Shown here: positions 21,921-31,900 of the stretch, piece by piece
How the letters are laid out: each line of letters begins with the position of its first letter
How positions within the stretch are numbered: position 1 is the stretch's first letter
Assembly: GCF_026151205.1 (NCBI RefSeq)
Contig: NC_087073.1
Location: forward strand, 14,031,837-14,095,836
Direction of reading: 5' to 3'
From: Bolinopsis microptera
Lineage: Eukaryota > Ctenophora > Tentaculata > Lobata > Bolinopsidae
DNA: 64,000 nt
Position numbers and translations under genes: made by a program
Notes under the pieces: model-generated
What the model was told of the DNA's origin: nothing
What the model saw: the letters and a program-made list of their open reading frames with translations, nothing else
Databases searched by the model: none

Positions 21921-22868
21921 TTTTACAGCGATTTTCAAGCTAATTGGTAAATTACAGCTGTTAAATGTGAATGATCATATGGCAACTCTTTGAAATACTT
22001 GATTTATCACTTTATTGACTCAGTATTCATTTTATATAAGGAAAAAAGGGGCAATGTAGTGGCGTAATGTTGAATGTTGGCGCCCCTCCCTCCCCCATTT
22101 ATATCTTATTGATTATAATTCTGTCCATCCGATTGGAGTTGGGACAGAATTGTAACCAGCCATATTTTTACATTTGAATCATGTATATGATATATTATAT
22201 TGTTTGCTATCGTTTGTTATTGTTTGTTATACAACTGCTAACAGCTCCAACGTTAATGTGGGGTTCCAGCAGAATTATTTATTATATATATTATAATATA
22301 TTATATATATATTGTTAGTCAGCCACAACTGTCAGTAAAACAACGCCTTGTTAACTTAATTTTCAAGTTTAGTTTAGCTTTCATCCGGCCACACATCAAT
22401 ACGATTGTTTACATTAGTTTTATATCAAATAATGTCAATGTAATTTTGCATGGCTGAAACGTAATGCTTGATTCCAATATATAATGATTAATATTCAAAT
22501 AAATGATAAAAAATGTGTGTTTGCCATTTCTTGCTCTTAATCTACTATATAATTCGAAAGATTATCTTTGTACGACCCCCCACATGCAAATCAGATGAGA
22601 ATAAGAAGTTGCATAGTAACCATGGTAACGGTGTTAAACGCGCACGTGCAAATATTTGCAAGCGACATTTTGATCGGTTTTGTTGTTATTATGTTGTGTT
22701 CAGTGCAAGCTATTACATTTGAATCGGCTGTATATTTGGTTGTGAGGGATGTTTTTTGATTCGATAAAAACTGGCTACCAAAGAGTAATATTATTTCCTC
22801 CCTGTGATCACGGGCTTTCTAGTTTATTATAAATCAGTGATTGAAGCAGTTGTTATGTTATTCAGTCA
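21921..22868 (+). promoter_or_regulatory. Putative 5' region of the FoxP gene
   Basis: Non-coding sequence upstream of the first FoxP exon found. It has a POU octamer ATGCAAAT (22584-22591) and an RFX X-box match GTAACCATGGTAAC (22616-22629), about 250 bp before the first ATG. There is also an inverted repeat TTATAATTCTGTCC / GGACAGAATTGTAA near 22117-22157 and an AT palindrome at about 22275-22315. No TATA box or start site can be fixed. Additional 5' exons may lie here, because TTATTCAG at 22858-22865 could be an acceptor. Confidence 0.35.
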
Positions 22869-22948
22869 ATGGTAAAGTTTGACATGGCAACAGAGCTTGG
22901 TCTTCAGTTGAGAAATAGTATACCAACTAGTCTTAATATCAACAAAAC
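22869..22948 (+). CDS. FoxP: FoxP exon 1 (first found)
   Basis: ATG at 22869; reads [20 protein letters not shown] and ends phase 2 at donor AAAC/GTGAGT. A CAG at 22863-22865 could make it an internal exon with the coding start further upstream. Confidence 0.7.
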
Positions 22949-25900
22949 GTGAGTAATTTTTCAAATTGGTACTAGACGCATTTTTTGGTCATTAAGGTGG
23001 TTTTCAAAGAAAGTGTTTGTTCTTCTGATTTCATATGATCTCCTATGCCGACTGCATTTTTCGTCAATCCTATAAAATTTAATACCTATATGTTAACTTT
23101 GTATCTTTCAGGGGAATCCCAGATACTGAATGTGAGTTAAAATATTTTATAAATCCATTAAACATTTTATACTCTAATTGGGATTAGTTGATAATTACAT
23201 TATAAGTCATTACATAACTAACCATTACTTTAACACGTTACTTTATCTCCAGATCAGTCCCACCCTCTGTACCAGAACTACTTGTGCCAATGGGCGGGCT
23301 GTGAGACTCCTTGTCATACCACTTCCGAGTTCCTTGAACACTTGCTTCGACATCACGGACTAAATGACAAGTCGACTGCACAGTGCAGGGTTCAGACTCA
23401 GGCTGTTCTGCACCTAGAAGCACAGGTAACATAATTCTAAGAGAATAAAACATTATTGTTGTATTTTGGGATGATATGCTGAACGACAAAAATGAATTCA
23501 TCTGGTTAATGGCGTTGTTTTTGTCAGTTGAAGAAAGAGCGGGAACGGCTCTCTGCTATGATGGCTCACTTACACTCTCTCCCTTCCAAATCCTTGTCAA
23601 TTGATGCTATATTCTCTCTACATCAGGTGAGTTAGGTCTATTTTGTAATTAGGTCATGCGCCGCTACTTTTTACGGTTAAATACCTATAGTCTTTAGGAC
23701 TCCTATAATAGATATAATAAGAACAATGATAATATGTAAAGCCATTGTCCGAAAGGACCGTGGCCGAACACCACACGAAAAGGAAATCGACCCCTCGTTT
23801 TTAGCTTGCTAGGTTCGCCATGTTGTTGTTTGTATTGTATTCTATCCTTCCCCATAATATTTCTTTTGTTATGATTATACATGATTCAATGTCCAATACA
23901 CTGAAACATGTGGGCTTTTTTATTGGGCGTCATGTTTTATGATATTTGAAAACTGTTTATTACATCGGGTGTAAAACAACATAACACCAACAATAAGAGG
24001 CAAGGTAAACAACTGTTGATACACAGCTAAACTTGTGCCCGGTCTACCTCTTTAGACCCCCCGGCCCCCCTGTTTAATTGGGTATCATGCTTGGCCAAAA
24101 AGCATTCAGATTTATTTCGTTTTATGTTTTGAGAATGATAAGGTTAACGGGTCAGGTTTTGGTCAAATTTTGGCCTCTTAAAGACATAAAATTAAATATT
24201 CAGAGATCGTTTTGCCGATTCAATGAACGCTAGTTAACTTTCAATTAACATATTATATATATATATATTATATAACTTTTATCAGTTGAATTTTGGCTCT
24301 TTATTTAAAAGCCAAGTTCCTATCAAGTAGTACTGCAAGTATATAATACTATATATATAATTATATACTATATAATATATACTGCTACACCTTAACGTGA
24401 GTAATATGCTCGTTTATCGAAAATTGACGATTATAATTGTTTACTGCTATCCTAAACAATCGCATCTTGATAGAGAAAATCTGCCTCTAAATAACAAGCA
24501 TCACTTTAAACACCTCTTTATTCCGTGCTCCACTGGACAGATATTATTTTTATTTTTTGTGGTCAGCGAAAATATTAATGGTAATGATACCATGTGACCT
24601 GGACTGTAGTACACAGCATCGAGATAGTTTAACTAGACTGCCCTGTTAAAACCTTTTAACTGGCTTCTTGCATTTCAAATAATTTGCCGATCTGCTTGAT
24701 TTCCAAAGCAATATCGTCGATGGTTTTTATGCAATAACAGATAACTGTTGAGGCAGGGCAAAACAAATTCGCTTTACTTTACACATCTTTAACTAATTTG
24801 TAAAATGTGTGCTTGTGTATCTATTTACCGGAACAGGTACATAGTTTCTTTTCAATAGGTGAATACAACGGATATCAGATAATTTAACGAGAATGTTAAA
24901 AATGCGCTATTCCAGGATTTCCCGGAGAGTCCCCCCTCGCCCCCTCGTGGTGGTGACCTCCGGACTAGCTCCCCCCGAAGTGAAGGACCCCCGAATGTTA
25001 CAATAGGGAGTCAGATGGCAGACACTCGCGTCACACGTGACATGTTGCAGCGCAGTCTGAGTGTTCCTGTCACTAATAGCAATGGTATTATAAGCCAGGC
25101 TCATCCTACCAGGACTAACTCTGTAAGTTTTGCTATATATACTCGGAATGTGTGGAATTTGTATGTTTCTTATTTGTATTCATACACCAGCGCCCACATA
25201 CACACTACAATATAGCTCACTCCTCAGATCCCGTCCCTGTCCCTAACATCTCCCATCACGACCGCTCTACCCTCCCTGCCTACACTGACAAGTATCTACG
25301 AGAACATGCTGCCTCGTATCACCACTTCTCCTCACATCACCCTGGCTAGTGTTACTTCTCCCACCCACTATGAAGGGACCACTGAGTGCAGACTCAAGAA
25401 CAGTTCCGCTCCTGCTCCCGGCAGTAAGTATCATACTTTGTTACTTTTAGAAATACCAAGTCGTGTGCAGTGCAGGATGGTCATTTTACCACCAATTCAT
25501 AAATTTATTCGCAGTTCAACCACATTGATGTATCTTTAGTTTAAATGATTTTTTGTCAACCTATTGTTATTATTTCACTGTCCAATATTACATATTACAT
25601 TCGTATTGACTGAATATTTTTATGATCAGAGGTTAACATTTGATATTGTCGCACGCAACATGTTTCACAAATTGTCAAGGTTGTCGCTTGAATCTGAAAA
25701 GTAATCTTTTCCGGGCAATCGTGGGCGTGACTTTACGGCAATATATATATTTTGAGGAATACGTCGAAAAGTTTAATTAGTTTAATTAAACTCGGTGCTA
25801 GCCACGAGTCGGAATCAAATCAAGGAATCTAGATTGATTTTAGTAAATATATGAGGGAAAAGGCAGCAGCTGGGCTCGTTTACACCTTCTTTAAGCCGTC

Positions 25901-28900
25901 TAATTAGTTTATTTTATATCAAATCAATGTTTGTCAAGTGTGTTTTAAGGGAATCTCGCCTCCTCATTGGTTAATTTAATGTGGGTAAGCATAGCGTTGA
26001 TTTAGACAAAAGGTGAGTTGAACAATGAAACAAACATGTGGCTCACTAGATTTAACACCCTCGCTCAAACATCTCGTTATATTTCATTAACTCCGAAAGT
26101 TTTTAAACACACAGATGGCTGATGATCTAATACTTAATTCATCTTATTGAGATAAAACGACAAATATTTCGAAAACGATAAAAGCACGGCTATTGTCCAT
26201 GATGCTATGTTTTCATAATAATAATAAATCTATAGTAATATTTATTACACGCTTTGATATTACAAATTTCCTCATTAAACGATACATGTAAGTCATTCAA
26301 GTGAGCCTTAGTATAGAAATGTATATCAAGATTATGCACATCTATATCGAAGTGGATATTATGGACAAATATTATATTATATTTAGGAATATTATCAAAA
26401 AGCTAGGTAAAATAAAATGCTTTTTTGGACATTTTCAAAACATTTAAAAGTTGATTTAAATGCTCTCACAGAGTAGTGTAGATCATTCCCTATTCATGAA
26501 TCAATGATAATCGGCTCTTTTATAGATATCAATTGCGCATTGGCAAAATTATTCAAATTATTGCTTTATCAAATTATGATTGTTACCGGGTCTCTGAAAG
26601 TGCAGAATGATCTCTCTTGTAATCTTATTAATATAATTACTAAATTACTATTATTATCTTTCGGCTGTACTTATTTTCGGGTCAGTGATCATGTACAAGA
26701 AGGCAACGCTGGAAAAGTGTCATATATCTATGTACTATATTGTAGTGTATCTGATGATAAATTTATTTTTAGGGAAAAAGTTTCAATTCCTGATTGAGGT
26801 GTATAGTAACCGGAAAACAATCCGTGATCCGCAGCTAATAATCTTTAAAGTTGTCTGTATGAACATAGTTATGAACAGTGTTATGTATGAACATTGTTAT
26901 GAACAGTGTTATGTACGAACATTGTTATGAACAGTGTTATGAACATTGTTATGAACAGTGTTATGAACAGTGTTATGTATGAACATTGTTATGAACAGTG
27001 TTATGTATGAACATTGTTATGAACAGTGTTATGAACATAGTTATGAACAGTGTTATGTATGAACATTGTTATGAACAGTGTTATGTATGAACATTGCGCT
27101 CTAAGACGGATATTTGTAAATGATCCGTATGGAAAAGCGACATCTAAATAATAAAAAAACTCATGTTTATTTACTGATTTACAATCTAACGTGCACTTTA
27201 CCCAACAGGTATTCTGGCGAACGCGGCACTTTACCAGAACCCAGGGGTAAAACCTCCCTTCACTTACGCGTCTCTAATTCGAGAGGTTAGCTACATACTT
27301 CTTCTTTTCAATAATCTCCGCGTTACTTCCAATAATGTAATTTCTAAAATGATCTTTTTTAGAAAAATCTGTCAGGTATAGCTCGGGTCAAAAACGGGAA
27401 ATTTGAATCTTATATTATTTCCTTTACCACAGTAAGCACCTAGAGCTACCACGAATGCTTGTGCTGTGCAGATCGATTGTCAAACTTAATCCTATTTCTT
27501 GAATCATTCCTAATTGGTGTGGACTGGAAAATATGCAAACGGTATGAAGATTGTCGTCTTATTCATCGCATAAGTCTGGTGGTGATTGGATTAGATGATA
27601 ACAAAACAGCAACGTTTGCTGACTTTCATATCAACATTAGCGGAAGGGGAGGCTAAACAAATACTAAATTCGTTTAACAGTCTGGCGAGGGTTGGGGTGA
27701 ATATCCCAAATAAGCTCCGTCATTAGCCCGCCTATTGTGTGCACTATAATAAATGTCGTACAAGTATATGCGAACAACACCCACACCGATTCCAGTCTTT
27801 TAGCTGGTTTCTCAGAAATGCTGAGGAGTTAGAAGCCGCCTTAACGATGTGATTAAGATTACAGTCACGGATAATTTATAGAACTCACTGTAGTTGAGGA
27901 TATTGGTACAGGAAAACTGTTTTAGCTGTTTCTCCCCAAAATGTCCAAATTTCGAATCATCGTTCCACTCTATTGTACGAACCCATAGGTCTACAAGTTT
28001 GTGACAATTGTAATTTGTTTCAGTTAAAAAATATTATTTCAGGCGATAGTAAACTCTCCTTACAAGAGGCTGACACTTAACGAGATATACACTTGGTTCA
28101 GTCAACACTTCGCCTTCTTTCGATACAACACCTCTCAGGTAGTAGTCTCACGACCACCTTCAGGCTAATTAAACAGCTAATTTAGTCGCTGTAAGAACAC
28201 TAATAGTAAAACTATTCACTGCTAAAGTGGGAGTTCTGAATAACGTACATCACTCACACTCTCATACATTATCTCTTACTCTGGGAGTGGGGGTATTTTC
28301 TCTTCTCCCTCACTAACACCAGCAGATGGGTGGGTCCTTTTCTTTCTTTCCAATGAAAAATGTGAGAAATTTACAAAATTGCCGGGCAAAGCAGGGTGTG
28401 CACTGTACCACGTTCGTGAAAATTCGATATGCTCGTTTTTCTGGAACCTAAGCTTTTATGATGCACCACTTAGTGGTGGAGCGGTTGGTTATGGGTGCTA
28501 GAGCCTCCTTCCCATCTATTTTTCTTATCTAACACTAATTTTCTCCAGTGGAAGAACGCAGTGCGACACAACCTATCACTTCACAAGTGCTTCCAGCGAG
28601 TTGAGGCTCCAACAGGAAGTGGCTGGATGGTAAACGAAGACGAGTTCCAGCTCCGCAGAGCAAACCGGCTCACCAGCACCAACCTGGCTGTCACCAGCTT
28701 GTCTAATACTACCCTTAGCAACACCAGGTAACCATCTTAGCAACACCATGTAACCTTCTTAGCAACACCAGGTAACCATCTTAGCAACACCAGGTAACCT
28801 TCTTAGCAACACCAGGTAACCTTCTTAGCAACACCAGGTAACCATCTTAGCAACAACAGCTAACCATCTTAGCAACACCAGGTAACCTTCTTAGCAACAC

Positions 28901-31900
28901 CAGGTAACCATCTTAGCAACACCAGGTAACCTTCTTAGCAACACCAGGTAACCATCTTAGCAACACCAGGTAACCATCTTAGCAACACCAGGTAACCTTC
29001 TTAGCAACACCAGGTAACCATCTTAGCAACACCAGGTAACCATCTTAGCAACAACAGGTAACCATCTTAGCAACACCAGGTAACCTTCTTAGCAACACCA
29101 GGTAACCATCTTAGCAACACCAGGTAACCCTCTTAGCATCACCAGGTAACCATCTTAGCAACACCAGGTAACCATCTTAGCAACACCAGGTAACCTGCTT
29201 AGCAACACCAGGTAACCTTCTTAGCAACACCAGGTAACCCTCTTAGCATCACCAGGTAACCATCTTAGCAACACCAGGTAACCTTCTTAAACACTAAACC
29301 ATCTTAGCAACACCGAATATCATATATCTGGTAACCATTACTGAAGACTTTTCTTTAAAAAACCAAATTAAAGACCAGTTTTCTTAGGAACACTTCACAC
29401 AGTTAGCTTTGTTGTGAGGATATCTGATCTAGTTATCGTTATCAGTAATCTGCAGACTCTACGGTCAGGGAGGGTCCTAGTGCCAGGATATTTCAACAGC
29501 TAGTCATTAATGTTATAAGCGGGACTAATGCTTCATGAGCGGGACTAATGCTTTATTGAATTGACGGGCGCAATCTACCGGCCCAGTCTGGCACTCTGCA
29601 GCTTTACTACCACCCGCACTCCGCAGCCCTCATTCCAGCATTCCTCATCACCCGCACTCCGCAGCCCTCATTCCAGCATTCCTCATCACCCTGTTATTTT
29701 CACCAACTCCGCTATTTAGCTTGTACCTGGATTAGGAAGCAGCATGCTGGTGCCATGGGTCTAGATGAGATCGGTTATAATAACAAAGTGCTTCCAAAAC
29801 TTCGTGTAGGTGTTTTTAGCATGCAAAAAGTCAGCTTTTGTCTCTGATTGATTTCTGTCCACTGATTGGTTTAGAAATTTCCATGGACTGTATTTTTAAC
29901 CGCCATTTTAATTGTTGAACACGAAGATACCCAATAAAATGGAGACAGTTGTTTTGTGGATATACCTCACAATAGTCCATTCAACCACAGCTCATGAAAA
30001 TTAGGGCATTTATCTCTCCTAAATTGGCATGAAAATTCCGCAAACCTAAAGAATGGCTGATTAGATATGCTAATTGATGTAGTTGAAGCTGAGTGGGCCC
30101 TCTCTGACGTTATTGGTGGAGTGAGTAGTTTGCTTTAGGGCTGCTCCTTCTTCCCGTCAAGTTTGTTTAAAGAGATGCAGGAAGGTTCGGTCTTGTCAGT
30201 GGCTGGGATATGTCACGTGACGTATGTCATGAAGTTGATTGGTTGCAGGAATTTGCAAGATCCGAGCAGAGTTTAATTTGTGTTTTGTCAGATTTTGCCG
30301 GTATTAATTAATTTTGGCCTCGGAAATACAGTGCAACTAATTTGATTTGTATTCAAAAATAAATTGTTTTCTATGAGAAGTAATGAAGGGTTCATTGTTG
30401 AGAGCTGTTCCGGAGGAGTGGTACAACTCCGACTAGACACTAGACAGCTACAATAAAAAACCCTTGAAATACCTTAACCTCCCCCGTTATCTAGCCGCAT
30501 CACATGTCCACTATGATAAGAGTGTAGGGGTACAATACTCAATACATCTGCAACTTTATTAGAATAGCATGACAAATATGTTCCGCAGCTATAACAAGGA
30601 AACATGTTTTCCTTGTGGTGTAAGAACAACAATATAATGCTCCCACTCAATATACACGATAAACAAAATGTTTGTTTTTATGAGTTGCAACTGCTACGGT
30701 TGGGACCTTGTATAGTTAATACACAATATCTTATTTTATAGTTGATACACAATATCTCATTAATAAGATGAGGAGTAACCGTTTCATGGTGCCGCGTCAG
30801 TACTTTGTACTAAGAGTTAGATTTTGTCTATCGGGAAAAGAAACTTTTAACTTCTGGTTAACATGTCTGAGATCCGAAAATAAGAAGTTACAGATGAACT
30901 TCCTACATTGCATACCTTGTAATCACACATGCTTTACAAGCCGCGAACTCGAGGCTTCCTCATTCTTTAAGAACCACGAACTCAAGGCTTCCTCATTCTT
31001 TAAGAACCACGAACTCGAGGCTTCCTCATTCTTTTCAAACCACGAACTCGAAGCGTACTCAATACTCACGGTCGGTTTGGTAAAATACTTTTGTAAAATA
31101 TGATGTTATTGTCACCTATCAAAAAACCACATCATACTGATATAATGGTCTTTATCGATAATGGAATGTCTCAAAAAGCCATTACAAGTGTCTAGACTTT
31201 GTATTCTCAACAGAGTTTATCACGGTTTAGGGGCAAATATTTGTCTGAATTTTTTCACGCTGGCCCTGGGGCGTATTCGATTTGGTTTTTGATTAATAAT
31301 TCGTAAAAATATGAATTAGTGTCGAACTTCAGACCAGTTTAACTCAATAAATAGATCCAAAATCAGAAACAGGCATTTATTATACTTGTAGAAGGAATGC
31401 CTTCAAGAATTAAACTGTCCCGGTCATGGTACGGAGCTGAGTGTAACTCTGAAAGATAACAAACAGTCAGATTAGATAATTGCACACTCATCTGCTCTTT
31501 CTCTATCTTCTAACACGTTATCACACTACCACACAGGTTGTTGATTTCATGTGCTATAGTTAAGAGCTTACACGCGTCATCTTAACGGCTCTCAGAAACT
31601 GGCTAACTTACCGCGCACGGCTTAGTTTTTGTGTCTTTTCTGAGTGTGCCGTTTTGTGCCGCCCTTTCTGCTGTTCTCACGTTTGCGCTCACCCACTCCT
31701 CAGTGGGCTGTTCATTTGACAGAGTTACTGACTGGCACTCCCAACATTTTCTCACTCACCATCACTGCCCAATCAAAATCATGCAATCAAAATCACTATA
31801 CACCCACGATAATATGATCAAAACACAAAGCTTTGAAATATAATTTTTCTGTTTGAGATTTTAATAACGTTACTGTAATGTTCCAAATTATATTTCAAAT

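Noticed and set aside
28495-28731. Open frame ending in SNTR as a separate small protein
   Set aside because: It is FoxP exon 9 plus intron sequence in frame; the start lies in the intron.
28711-29290. Possible CRISPR-like array (22-bp repeats)
   Set aside because: The units are contiguous with no unique spacers, the host is an animal, and the array derives from the FoxP exon end. The same reasoning excludes 17845-20075 and 50606-52697.
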